A stretch of 64,000 bases of DNA from Flavobacterium laiguense. GTDB taxonomy: Bacteria > Bacteroidota > Bacteroidia > Flavobacteriales > Flavobacteriaceae. Location: contig NZ_QCZH01000015.1 in assembly GCF_003097655.1 (NCBI RefSeq), positions 26,296-90,295 on the forward strand, in the 5' to 3' direction. Below the pieces are notes generated by a model. That model was given only the letters and a program-made list of their open reading frames with translations. It had not been told where the DNA came from and ran no database searches. Shown in pieces: positions 50,803 through 58,512 of the stretch; the stretch's first letter is position 1; every line of letters starts with the position of its first letter. Position numbers and translations under genes: made by a program.

Positions 50803-51666
50803 TTAATTAAGAGAAGACCGGTATTTATCCAAATGGTTGTTTATTGCTAGGGCTACTTCATTGTAATTGGTTTGAACCAGCCAATGCCCCCCTTTGACTT
50901 TTATAAATGTGTAATCTCCGGTGACATAATCTTTGCATCTTTCTACTCCATAAGAACCAATTGCAAAATCATCTTCCCCCCAAATCATTAAAGTAGGTAC
51001 ATCTACATCATCCAATATTTGAGTTTTAGTAGCATTCTTCAATATTTTGTAATTTTCTCTATAGTAATTAAGTGCAGCTGTAACTGTTCCTTTTTTTTGA
51101 AATACGGATAGGTAATCGGCTATTTCTTCTTTAGTACAATTTTTCCAAAGACGCTTCAAAACTGCAAAATTGTCTTTCTTTATTTTATACTCTGGCAACC
51201 ATGGTATTTGAAATCGTTGCATATATGAACTCATCTTCTTCTGCGTGGGATCTTTAGCTAGTGCTTCTCCAAATCCTTGTAAATGAGGAATGGACAAAGC
51301 GCTCCAACTCAGGACCAATTCGGGTTGCTCATATGCTACATGCCAACCAATGCAAGCTCCCCAGTCATGGCCAATCAAGTGAAATTTTTCTTTTCCCAAA
51401 GCCTTGCTAATAGTAACAATATCGGAGCCCAGTTGTTCTAGCGTGTAGTTTTTTTTGCCTTTTGGTTGCGCTCCTGGACTGTATCCCCGTAAATTGGGAG
51501 CAACACAGTACAATCCTTTTTTGGATAAATCCTTCATCAGTGGTATCCACATGTGATTGGTCTCTGGGAATCCATGCAATAGTATAACGAGTTCATTAGA
51601 GGGATCTCCTGCGCAGCGTAAATCAAAAGTAAGATGATCCAGAGTAAGTTGCTTATGTACTATCAT
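50803..51666 (-). CDS. alpha/beta hydrolase of the epoxide hydrolase / haloalkane dehalogenase type
   Basis: This 287-residue protein has oxyanion HGFPETNHMW (residues about 31-40), and a nucleophile Asp in HLIGHDWGACIGWH (about 101). The cap includes VFQKKGTVTAALNYYRENY with the epoxide-activating Tyr. The second acid lies in LMIWGEDDFAIG, and the late His in IKVKGGHWLVQTNY. The GHDWG nucleophile elbow and cap Tyr pattern favour epoxide hydrolase. A haloalkane dehalogenase would need a Trp/Asn halide pocket that I cannot judge. It has no signal peptide. It lies 26 bases upstream of the MBL-fold gene, perhaps in one unit. Confidence 0.86.
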   Translation of the reverse strand: MIVHKQLTLDHLTFDLRCAGDPSNELVILLHGFPETNHMWIPLMKDLSKKGLYCVAPNLRGYSPGAQPKGKKNYTLEQLGSDIVTISKALGKEKFHLIGHDWGACIGWHVAYEQPELVLSWSALSIPHLQGFGEALAKDPTQKKMSSYMQRFQIPWLPEYKIKKDNFAVLKRLWKNCTKEEIADYLSVFQKKGTVTAALNYYRENYKILKNATKTQILDDVDVPTLMIWGEDDFAIGSYGVERCKDYVTGDYTFIKVKGGHWLVQTNYNEVALAINNHLDKYRSSLN

Positions 51667-51760
51667 GTGTTTTTTTTTAATTGAGTGAAAGAAATTTGTG
51701 TTTTTTTTTAAATTGCTGTGTTTTTTTTGGTCTATACTGATTTTTTGAATTCGGAATGTA

Positions 51761-52648
51761 TCATAGGCTTTGTTTTAAACTGGTATCTAATTTTATAAAA
51801 TGAAGTTCTCCATTGATCATTCCTGGAACAATTAATTGGTCTTTGAGTATTATAAAATCGGCTGGGCCAGCTATAAGTTCGGGAAGCTTAATTATATTTA
51901 ATCTATTGTTATACAATTGTATGGAGAATAGGATTCCTTTTTTTTCAAACGATACCCAGTTACTTACATATAGTACATCATTGGCAATGGATATCCCATC
52001 AAAATAGCCTTCAGCTTCGGTTAGTTTTGTGAAAATATTGTCTTTTAAATTTAAATATCCCACAGCGCCATTGGGTTTATTATCGGTTCCAAAACCATTT
52101 ATATACAATCTATTGGCTTTTTTATAGCAAAACAATCCATTGATTCCATAGATTGGGTGGTCGATTTTAATTTCGGAATAGGATTTGTCATTTAGATTAA
52201 CTTTGAAGAGTTTACTTTTATCAGTTGCAGTTGCATATAAAGTGGTTGAATCCCATACTGCGATATCGTTCAAAAACGAACTGTCTTTGCTAAAGTCGAT
52301 TTCATATAATTTTGTTCCTGTTGTTAAATCAATTGCAAGAAGACGATCAATGTCATTTAAAAATAGTATTCCATTATCGATGGCTAGCCCTTTTGGCGCA
52401 TTTAGTTTTTCTTTTACAAACGTAGAATCTAGGATTTGTCCCTTTTTATCTAATTTAAGTATTTTACCATCGCCATCTTTTGCATTTGGGTTTAATTCTT
52501 TACCAATGTCGGCTACATATATAAAATGTCCATCTGTTGCAACACTTTTTATATGATGGAATCCAGTGATGATTTTTGAATTTTGTGCATTCGAATTTAT
52601 TGCTATACATAAGCCGAATAGAAAGCTTAGCTTGGTTTTATTTTTCAT
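51761..52648 (-). CDS. secreted six-bladed beta-propeller protein (SMP-30 / NHL-like)
   Basis: This 295-residue protein has signal peptide MKNKTKLSFLFGLCIAINSNAQ. Repeats of the type GHFIYVADIGKELNPNAKDGDGKILKLDKKG, KGLAIDNGILFLNDIDRLLAIDLTTG, NDIAVWDSTTLYATATDKSKLFKVNL, and NGLFCYKKANRLYINGFG alternate strand blades around aspartate-glycine turns. This is the SMP-30/gluconolactonase or NHL beta-propeller. A calcium-binding Asp/Asn pattern as in lactonases is plausible, but it cannot be confirmed. It would act in the periplasm or outside the cell. Substrate or partner is not known. It is separated by 94 bases from the epoxide-hydrolase-like gene on the same strand. Confidence 0.8.
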   Translation of the reverse strand: MKNKTKLSFLFGLCIAINSNAQNSKIITGFHHIKSVATDGHFIYVADIGKELNPNAKDGDGKILKLDKKGQILDSTFVKEKLNAPKGLAIDNGILFLNDIDRLLAIDLTTGTKLYEIDFSKDSSFLNDIAVWDSTTLYATATDKSKLFKVNLNDKSYSEIKIDHPIYGINGLFCYKKANRLYINGFGTDNKPNGAVGYLNLKDNIFTKLTEAEGYFDGISIANDVLYVSNWVSFEKKGILFSIQLYNNRLNIIKLPELIAGPADFIILKDQLIVPGMINGELHFIKLDTSLKQSL

Positions 52649-52691
52649 TTTTTCTGGGTTTTTATGCTGTTTATAAAAATATTTGGCAGTT

Positions 52692-53492
52692 TTAAGACAT
52701 AATTCGGGTATCTATTCCGCTTTTTAGCCAAATGAATTTATCGCTGACATTCGAATTTTTTATTTCGTTCAATAATGACGCTACAGATTGTCTAAAGTGC
52801 CACCAACCTTCATAATGTATGGGTATTACAGTGTTGGCTTGGAGTAATTGTGTTGTTTTTATGGCTTCTTCGCCATTCATGGTCACTCGTAAATTCTTTT
52901 TTAGATAGGGGAAGGCGCCTGCTCCGAGATGTAAAATGGCAACATCCACTTTTTTTCGTTTGGCAAGTTCATAAACTCCTTCAAAAAGCACGGTGTCACC
53001 AGAAATATAAAGACACCCTTTTTCTTGATTGTCCCATTCGATGGTAAAGCCAAGTACTTTGCCCATCATTTTGTCCAATCGTTTGATGTTGGTATGCTGT
53101 GCCGGAATGGCCGTAATCTTCAATCCTTTGACTCTTTCGTCCTTTATTGAATATTCCTCCCAGTTTTCGAGACCAATGGTTTTGGTGTCTTTAAGTCTAT
53201 GGACCGCAGCTGTAGTGGATAATACAAGAGGAACGTTTTTAATGAATTCTCTCCCAGTTTTGTCTAGGTTGTCTTTATGATGGTCGTGACTGAGTAATAC
53301 CAAATCCACTTTTCCAATTTCGGCGGGAGTAAGTGCGGCGTCAATGTATTTTTTGGAAAAGGCTAGGGGGCTTGTTACATATTGGGGTAACCAACCGTCT
53401 TTTTTGTTCAGTGTTGGATCGGTCAGGATTTTGTATCCGTTTATGTTTATTAAAACACAAGCGGTGTCAATGTGGGTGATGCTAAAATTCAT
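52692..53492 (-). CDS. MBL-fold metallo-hydrolase of the UlaG/NAPE-PLD-like branch
   Basis: This 266-residue protein has LLSHDHHKDNLDKTGREF (HxHHxD-type site, residues 67-75), then SGDTVLFEGVYELAKR with the bridging Asp. AILHLGAGAFPYLKK and VIPIHYEGWWHF give the late His. The pattern with DACVLININGYKILTDPTLNK near the start places it with the L-ascorbate-6-phosphate-lactonase-like and N-acyl-PE phospholipase D-like beta-lactamase-2 group. No signal peptide; cytosolic. It sits 44 bases from the propeller gene and 72 from the Crp-type regulator gene. The whole group may be controlled by that regulator, but there is no direct evidence. Confidence 0.86.
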   Translation of the reverse strand: MNFSITHIDTACVLININGYKILTDPTLNKKDGWLPQYVTSPLAFSKKYIDAALTPAEIGKVDLVLLSHDHHKDNLDKTGREFIKNVPLVLSTTAAVHRLKDTKTIGLENWEEYSIKDERVKGLKITAIPAQHTNIKRLDKMMGKVLGFTIEWDNQEKGCLYISGDTVLFEGVYELAKRKKVDVAILHLGAGAFPYLKKNLRVTMNGEEAIKTTQLLQANTVIPIHYEGWWHFRQSVASLLNEIKNSNVSDKFIWLKSGIDTRIMS

Positions 53493-53564
53493 TTCAATTT
53501 TGTTTTATCAGTTATTTACTGATGCAAAGTTGAGAATGATTTATGGGCGAGAAATTGACTTTGG

Positions 53565-54128
53565 TCAAGTAATACGTTTTCGGATTCGGCTTAAGGTTTC
53601 TGGAACTACGCCTATATAGGACGCAATGTATTTTTGAGGAATCGATTGTATTAGTTTGGATTGCTCCGTAAAAAGAGCTTCGTATCGCTCTTGCGGAGTT
53701 TTGAGCAATAAATCCATTTCTCTTTTTACTTTTTTGGAAAGTAAATATTCAGTGGCAATTTGACCTAGTTTTTTTGAGGTTTCGCACATAGCATACAATG
53801 CATTCAAACTTTCGTGTGAGATCGAATGTAATACACAGGGTGTTATGGCTTGGATATAAACGGCTGTTTTTTTTCTGGTGTAAAAAGAGTCGTAAGCACA
53901 ATAAAAAGAGTTTTGGAAAGCAAAATCAAAGGTAATTTCCTTCTCATTATGCACAGCGTAATAACGTACAATTCCTGTGTCAATAAATGACATATAGTTT
54001 TCAACCTGACCTTCGAAAAGAATAATTTCGTTGGCTTGAAATGTCCTTGTTTTAATTTGTTTTAAAAAAACAGTTAGGCTTTCTTCTGAAAAACCCATTT
54101 TTTTAAAATAATTAATTAATGATTCCAT
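53565..54128 (-). CDS. Crp/Fnr-family transcriptional regulator
   Basis: This 187-residue protein has an N-terminal cyclic-nucleotide-binding-like beta barrel: FQANEIILFEGQVENYMSFIDTGIVRYY (residues about 30-58) and KEITFDFAFQNSFYCAYDSFYT. The C-terminal winged helix has IPQKYIASYIGVVPETLSRIRKRI, with the recognition helix ETLSRIRKR. The middle lacks the canonical phosphate-binding RxS/T of CRP. It thus belongs to the large, effector-unknown CRP-like set of Bacteroidota. It is encoded upstream of several leftward metabolic genes and may control them. The stop is 53565, with the neighbouring MBL-fold gene 72 bases downstream. Confidence 0.88.
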   Translation of the reverse strand: MESLINYFKKMGFSEESLTVFLKQIKTRTFQANEIILFEGQVENYMSFIDTGIVRYYAVHNEKEITFDFAFQNSFYCAYDSFYTRKKTAVYIQAITPCVLHSISHESLNALYAMCETSKKLGQIATEYLLSKKVKREMDLLLKTPQERYEALFTEQSKLIQSIPQKYIASYIGVVPETLSRIRKRIT

Positions 54129-54334
54129 AGAAATTGCAGTTGTATATTGAATCTTTGTTTTATTTGGTAAAGTTATGTTTTTATAATGCCACTTAAACTT
54201 TTGCGATTGAAAAAAACAAATTGTAGTAGTAATCTTTGCTTGAAGCTTTTTTTTAATACTTATTTAGATGGTAAACAAAATAGAAAATGACTGCGATTGA
54301 ATTTATCCAAAATTGTGAATATCTATTTTTTGAA

Positions 54335-54368
54335 TTGTGTATTTATTTTTCTTTAAAATCTATCTTTG
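54335..54368 (+). promoter_or_regulatory. promoter of the DUF4494 gene
   Basis: TTG (54335-54337), 23 bases, then TATCTTTG (54361-54368), a full match to TAnnTTTG. The start codon ATG is at 54390, with an AAAAAGAGAG purine stretch before it. Confidence 0.72.
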
Positions 54369-54389
54369 GCATCCTTAAAAAAAAGAGAG

Positions 54390-54941
54390 ATGAGCACAAT
54401 TTGGTACGAATGCAAAGTAAAATATAGAAAAACAGATGAAACTGGAGGGCAAAAGATTACGACAGAACCTTACTTGGTAGATGCTTTATCCTATACGGAA
54501 GCAGAAAGCAGAATTAATGAAGAGATGTCTGCCTATATTAGTGAAGAATTTAAAATCACGAATATTAAAGTTGCTAATTATGCTGAGATACATCCCTTTG
54601 AAAATGCGGATCGTTGGTTTAAATCAAAAGTTTCTTTATTGGCTTATGATGAAGAAAGCGGTAAAGAACGAAAGTCGAATATGTATCTATTAGTGCAAGC
54701 CAATGACGTAAAAGAAGCTTATGATAACACCCTTCATGTAATGAAAACCACCATGGGAGAATATAACATCCCAGCTATTTCGGAATCTCCTATTTTGGAT
54801 GTTTTTCCTTATTTTAGTGGAGAAGAAGGAGAAACAGAACAATTAGAAAAGTTCAATGCACTCAAAGCTTCTAAACCTGCAGCAGTAGAAGTATTGGATA
54901 CTATGGAATTTGATCCCGCTTATTTAGAGGAAAGTGTTTAA
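54390..54941 (+). CDS. DUF4494 family protein
   Basis: I start this at the ATG at 54390 (MSTIWYECKVKYRKTDETG, 183 residues). The upstream in-frame extension to 54366 falls in the promoter. The ECKVKYRKTDETG-QKITTEPYLVDALSYTEAESRI signature is that of DUF4494 in Bacteroidota. The remainder has a repeated alpha/beta plan (ADRWFKSKVSLLAYDEESGKERKSNMYLLVQANDVKEAYDNTLHVM). No signal peptide or membrane segment is seen. The function is unknown. It is a single-gene unit with a good promoter and a terminator. It is the last ordinary gene before the mobile-element region. Confidence 0.87.
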   Translation: MSTIWYECKVKYRKTDETGGQKITTEPYLVDALSYTEAESRINEEMSAYISEEFKITNIKVANYAEIHPFENADRWFKSKVSLLAYDEESGKERKSNMYLLVQANDVKEAYDNTLHVMKTTMGEYNIPAISESPILDVFPYFSGEEGETEQLEKFNALKASKPAAVEVLDTMEFDPAYLEESV

Positions 54942-54981
54942 TTATACAGCACTGTAAATTAAGTATTATTACTAGAATTGT

Positions 54982-55011
54982 AAAAAAAAGGGCTTTTCAG
55001 TCCTTTTTTTG
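54982..55011 (+). terminator. terminator of the DUF4494 gene
   Basis: AAAAAAAAGGGCT (54982-54994) and AGTCCTTTTTTT (54999-55010) pair with one mismatch around a four-base loop. It also faces the leftward transposase remnant. Confidence 0.7.
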
Positions 55012-55033
55012 GGTCACATAAATTTTCTGGGGA

Positions 55034-55320
55034 TTAAGCAAAAAGTTTTTCCATTCTAAAGAGAAAGAATTTTACATCTACCACACCTCTTTGATTAGCT
55101 CTAAAGAGTTTTATTTTAGAATTAAACGATTCTGCATTTGCATTAGTATGTCTGTTTTTAAAGAAGTTTAAAATGGTTTCTAAATGATAATTCAAACTAT
55201 TTGCAGTGGTATTAAAAACCGTCATATCGAGTTGCTTGGTTTTTTGTACCCAATTAGTCATTTTTTCTCTTGTTATTTCTTTACTTGTTTCTTCATAAAT
55301 ATTTCTAAACTCAATTTCCG
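55034..55320 (-). mobile_element. C-terminal remnant of an ISL3/ISAon1-like transposase
   Basis: The frame from about 55320 to the TAA at 55034 encodes SEIEFRNIYEETSKEITREK, then MTNWVQKTKQLDMTVFNTTANSLNYHLETILNFFKNRHTNANAESFNSKIKLFRANQRGVVD (core HTNANAESFNSKIKLFRANQRG), the C-terminus of the ISL3-type DDE transposase found in Bacteroidota. The catalytic Glu region near NAESFN is retained, but everything upstream is missing. At its 5' side the sequence joins a group II intron tail at about 55320. The remnant therefore cannot transpose. It is one of two such remnants in this stretch; the other is at 56941 and differs in sequence. Confidence 0.8.
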
Positions 55321-55662
55321 ATAAGTAAAATAGCGGAACTATTAAAACTCAAACTCCGAGGTTGGATAAATTACTATAGCAAGTTCCGAATGAGCGAAAT
55401 GCGAAAACTTTTCAAGGTTTTGCATCTACGCTTGACCAAATGGATACGCAATAAATACCGTCGATTCAGAAAGAAACCTTGGTACGTAGGGTATAAATAC
55501 CTTCAACAGTTATCAAGAGACTTTCCAAATTTGTTTGAACATTGGCAATACGAGGGTTTCAGACCTTAACAGACTTGAATTAAGAAGAGCCGTATGAATC
55601 GAGAGATTCACGTACGGTTCTGTGAGAGGTTTGGGGGTGAGATTCCCCTTTACCTACTCGAC
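55321..55662 (+). mobile_element. 3' end of a group II intron (maturase tail plus domains V and VI)
   Basis: The plus-strand frame from 55321 to the TAA at 55567-55569 encodes the maturase X/DNA-binding tail of a group II intron reverse transcriptase: LRGWINYYSKFR, then LHLRLTKWIRNKYRRFRKK, then FEHWQYEGFRP. There is no start codon and the catalytic RT part is absent. Domain V follows at 55587-55620: GAGCCGTATGAATC, loop GAGA, GATTCACGTACGGTTC. The intron's catalytic AGC triad is the GAGC start. Domain VI is at about 55622-55662 (GTGAGAGGTTTGGGGG... CCCCTTTACCTACTCGAC), including an A bulge region. The intron 3' end is close to 55662, seven bases before the C45 gene's stop. The remnant is inactive. 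Confidence 0.88.
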
Positions 55663-55668
55663 TTTTCT

Positions 55669-56883
55669 CTATTTGCCCGAAGTAAATTTGTGTAAATCAT
55701 ATTCTGATTGGTCGGGTGAACCATTGGTAAGCTGAATTGAAGGGTTTTTACCCAAAGTGAAAATCACAGAACTAAATGTAAAACCCGATTTTCCTTCTTG
55801 AAAAGTTCTGCAAACAGGGTTTTTGGGATCGTCTTTTGCACGAAAAGCCTCCTTTAAAACATTGTCGGTAATTTTGGTAACAGGAATATTTAGCCTATTT
55901 TTTAAAGAAGCTAATCGAATGACACTGTTATCATCATTTGCTTCATCACTTAATAATTTTTTCTGAAACGCTTGATACCATGGTTTCACATCATCGTTAG
56001 AGATAGGGTGGTTTGTATGATAAACTAATGCCTCATTCGATGGGTCAGGTAAATAGCGGACAACCTTATTGGCAGAAGCTTCAAAATCATATACTTTATC
56101 AAAAGTACCGAGGATATAGTTTTGACCTGAAGCATGAGGTACTGTTTTTAGAAATTTTAAAGCACTTTTACCGTTTTTTTGGGCTAAAACGCCTCTTATA
56201 ATACAGGAAACAGGTAGTCCATCAGTACTGGCGGTTAACTCCATCAATGTATTCATACAAAGCCCAATACCTTTTGAATTGACACCATTGAGGGCAACGA
56301 GACCCGAACAACTTAAAATATATTGCTCTGGCTCATTCGAAGTTGGGGCAATATGAAGCAAGATTTGATACCCATTCATATAGCTTTCTAAATCCATATT
56401 TTGGGAAACGTAGGCAGGATGTGTATTGGTGGCTGCAACGCCTATATCGCTACAATGATGCTTTTTGATGTTATTTAATCGGTCAATATAAACCCAAAAC
56501 TCATCAACCAATTGAAAGCACAAAACATCTCGAAAGGACTGTCCCGAACTTTCAGCAATGCCTTTTATTTCTTCGTATATTTCGGGTGTATGTTTGCGAA
56601 TGGCAGGCTCAAAATTGGTTGCTTTTAAAAAGGCTGTGATGACTGTATCAGCATTTTGTTTACTATCATTTTGAATACTATTTTTCCATTTTAAAAAAAC
56701 TTCTGCAATTTCTGTCTTTAAGACTTTACCATGTTGCAAGCCACGCTGACGACCATTGCCTTGTAGTTCTATGACAGGTACATTTTTAGTGTTACCGATT
56801 TTAATTTCAGGTTGTTGAGAAAATGAATTGATACAAATTGTCAACATTAAAATTGTAAAAATAGAGGTCGTGAAATATTTCAT
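55669..56883 (-). CDS. C45-family autoproteolytic acyltransferase/hydrolase
   Basis: This 404-residue protein has signal peptide MKYFTTSIFTILMLTICINSFSQ. It has the plan of the acyl-CoA:6-aminopenicillanic-acid acyltransferase family: VIELQGNGRQRGLQHGKVLKTEI near residue 34-56, then the self-processing nucleophile Cys in KKHHCSDIGVAATN (about residue 143). NMDLES and LSCSGLVALNGVNSKGIGLCMNTL follow, as expected for the beta chain. The family are N-terminal nucleophile hydrolases acting on amide or ester bonds. The substrate is not evident. It acts outside the cytoplasm. Its stop lies next to the 3' end of the intron remnant on the other strand, and the last residues (HKFTSGK) may have been altered by that insertion. 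Confidence 0.85.
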   Translation of the reverse strand: MKYFTTSIFTILMLTICINSFSQQPEIKIGNTKNVPVIELQGNGRQRGLQHGKVLKTEIAEVFLKWKNSIQNDSKQNADTVITAFLKATNFEPAIRKHTPEIYEEIKGIAESSGQSFRDVLCFQLVDEFWVYIDRLNNIKKHHCSDIGVAATNTHPAYVSQNMDLESYMNGYQILLHIAPTSNEPEQYILSCSGLVALNGVNSKGIGLCMNTLMELTASTDGLPVSCIIRGVLAQKNGKSALKFLKTVPHASGQNYILGTFDKVYDFEASANKVVRYLPDPSNEALVYHTNHPISNDDVKPWYQAFQKKLLSDEANDDNSVIRLASLKNRLNIPVTKITDNVLKEAFRAKDDPKNPVCRTFQEGKSGFTFSSVIFTLGKNPSIQLTNGSPDQSEYDLHKFTSGK

Positions 56884-56940
56884 AGTTTTTTTATTTTGTT
56901 ATAATATTTGGTTTTACTGTTTTTTGAGTGGTTCTATATT

Positions 56941-57114
56941 TTATTCAGGTAAGAGGTCAAGTTTTCCATTGAAAAATAGTAGAGCATTTCTATATCCCTT
57001 AACCGATTTAAATCCTCTTCCTACAGATTTTACTATCTGAATTTTTGAGTTTATGTTTTCTGCGATACCATTTGATAATGTAGTAACAGCCGCATTTACA
57101 ATTCCTTTTAAATG
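56941..57114 (-). mobile_element. C-terminal remnant of an ISL3-family transposase
   Basis: HLKGIVNAAVTTLSNGIAEN, then INSKIQIVKSVGRGFKSVKGYRNALLFFNGKLDLLPE and stop. The NGIAENINSKIQIVKSVGRGFKS pattern is the ISL3-type DDE_Tnp C-terminus with the last catalytic Glu (AEN). Everything upstream is absent, and at 57113-57127 it joins the word GCGGCGGATTCAAG, which is related to the boundary hairpins nearby. Inactive remnant. Confidence 0.82.
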
Positions 57115-57127
57115 CGGCGGATTCAAG
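57113..57127. repeat. partial boundary-hairpin word (GCGGCGGATTCAAG)
   Basis: TGCGGCGGATTCAAG matches TGATGTGGCGGATTCAAG (58488-58505) over its last 12 bases and the first arm of the hairpin at 57841. It sits where the ISL3 remnant begins, as if the rest of the hairpin was lost. Confidence 0.4.
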
Positions 57128-57179
57128 TCATAAATGCAACTTGACCATTATTATTTAATGAATGTATAAATACTTCGGA

Positions 57180-57842
57180 TTACTTTAAAATTGTCAAACC
57201 AAAACTAATAATAGAAACTAATATTATAACAAAAAGTAAACCCAAAACTGTCAATCCTAAAACTCCTAATACTTTTAGAATAATTGATTTCAGAGGTTTG
57301 TCTTTGTAAAATTCTTTAAAAAACCAAATCAAAATTGCAGGTACTAGTAAAAGTGAAAGTTGGGTTATGTTAAAAAAAGTATTTGGTGAATGTCTAAAAA
57401 TGAACATAATCGGAAACACTAAAATAATAGAAATTAATGTATAAAATGATAAAACATATGCATTCATAACAACGTGTTCATAGTAATTATTTCCCCATTT
57501 TCTAAAAGCAATTTTGGTTGTTAGAGCAAAAAGTGGAATAAGAAGAAGCATTATTACAGAATTGTAACTTGACAAAAATGAGTTTACATCGCCCATTGAA
57601 TTAGAGTTGATATTTTGTTGTGAAAAGTATGTACTCATCACTTCATTTAAGTTCAAAACTTTATAGGATAGAAATGCCGAAAGTCCACTCAGTACAAAAA
57701 CTAACAAAATAGGTTTATAATGACTTACCCGATTTCCATCAATATAGTCCTTTGCCGTTTTTCCTGGATTTTTGAGAATATTTTTAACTGAATACAAAAA
57801 AACCTTGTTAGATTCTTGACTCTGCGATTGGCTTGCACACAA
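57180..57842 (-). CDS. DUF3667-like membrane protein, N-terminus missing
   Basis: The frame encodes SQSQESNKVFLYSVKNILKN, then PGKTAKDYIDGNRVSHYKPILLVFVLSG, which is the internal signature of DUF3667-type proteins. Five hydrophobic helices follow: residues ~46-66, 94-112, 128-148, 160-180, 192-218. Normal members begin with a zinc-ribbon Cys-x2-Cys pair before this stretch; it is absent here. The only start is TTG (57840-57842), which lies exactly in the boundary hairpin (AACGT at 57841). So the gene was cut when the hairpin unit was joined, or it uses the TTG and lacks the zinc ribbon. Inner-membrane. The function of the family is not known. On the left it is limited by a partial boundary word. 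Confidence 0.7.
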   Translation of the reverse strand: MCASQSQSQESNKVFLYSVKNILKNPGKTAKDYIDGNRVSHYKPILLVFVLSGLSAFLSYKVLNLNEVMSTYFSQQNINSNSMGDVNSFLSSYNSVIMLLLIPLFALTTKIAFRKWGNNYYEHVVMNAYVLSFYTLISIILVFPIMFIFRHSPNTFFNITQLSLLLVPAILIWFFKEFYKDKPLKSIILKVLGVLGLTVLGLLFVIILVSIISFGLTILK

Positions 57843-57973
57843 CGTTTGGCCGCTTTGCGATGTGGCGGATTAAGGATGCCTAAACTTTCGGTTAATGACT
57901 ATTTTACTAGTACAAAACCATCTTTAAATTAAGCCTAAACCCGCCATATTGCCAAACGGCGGTTAGCGGTTCG
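57841..57973. repeat. cassette-boundary-like imperfect hairpin, site 1
   Basis: The 133 bases begin AACGTTTGGCCGC and end GGCGGTTAGCGGTTCG. The left arm (CGTTTGGC...ATGTGGCGG) is complementary to the right arm (CCGCCATATTGCCAAACG) with an asymmetric insert. The middle is AT-rich. Ends match site 2 (AACGT; GTTAGCGGTTCG). It separates the DUF3667 gene from the glycine-zipper gene on the minus strand. Confidence 0.65.
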
Positions 57974-57990
57974 GCTTTTTTATTCCGCAA

Positions 57991-58461
57991 TTAGTATGAA
58001 TTTTTTATTTCAATATTTAATTGTCGTCCTTCATTTAATGCTTTTTTGTCCAATGATGAACCAATAGCAAGTCCTAAAGCCATGCCAATAGGCAATCCCA
58101 GTCCTAATAGTCCTAAATTACCGATGCTTAATCCAAAAGCTACTCCAATTGGTATGCCAATTCCGCTCATTCCAAAGAACATCCAAATAGTTCGATAATA
58201 ATTTTTTGGTACAATCTTGTGTTCTTTTTCAACTCGTTTAATAATTAACGATTGCTTTTGTTTTATGAGTTTTGTTAATTGAGTTCCTAAAAGGGTTGAT
58301 GAGTTTATTTGTTCAACACTTTCATTAATTGTGGCAACTACAGTTTGTGATAATTCCATTTTCTTTAATTCACTTAGAAGTTCTCCAAACTGTGAGTAAA
58401 CTCTACTCAATTTAATGTCGGTAGAGATGTTTTGAATATTTTTTAGTTCTAATATACTCAT
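57991..58461 (-). CDS. glycine-zipper membrane protein of unknown function
   Basis: This 156-residue protein has a helical, Lys/Glu/Gln-rich N-terminal part (MSILELKNIQNISTDIKLSR... up to residue ~95, coiled-coil-like). Two hydrophobic segments follow in which Gly appears every four residues: GMSGIGIPIGVAFGLSIGNLG and LGLGLPIGMALGLAIG. These GxxxG helices would pack tightly in the inner membrane. A short polar tail ends in ...NEGRQLNIEIKNSY. I do not recognise the family. The gene is a single unit bounded by site 1 on the left and a partial boundary word then the IS30 element on the right. Toxin-like membrane proteins and small stress proteins have similar glycine-zipper helices, but nothing here decides the role. 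Confidence 0.65.
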   Translation of the reverse strand: MSILELKNIQNISTDIKLSRVYSQFGELLSELKKMELSQTVVATINESVEQINSSTLLGTQLTKLIKQKQSLIIKRVEKEHKIVPKNYYRTIWMFFGMSGIGIPIGVAFGLSIGNLGLLGLGLPIGMALGLAIGSSLDKKALNEGRQLNIEIKNSY

Positions 58462-58487
58462 AAGTATTTTTAGGTGTTTAATTTTCG

Positions 58488-58505
58488 TGATGTGGCGGAT
58501 TCAAG
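58488..58505. repeat. partial boundary-hairpin word next to the IS30 element
   Basis: TGATGTGGCGGATTCAAG resembles the first arm of site 1 (CGATGTGGCGGATTAAG). The hairpin is not completed here; the IS30 element begins eight bases later. It seems the insertion interrupted a boundary site. Confidence 0.45.
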
Positions 58506-58512
58506 AACCTAT

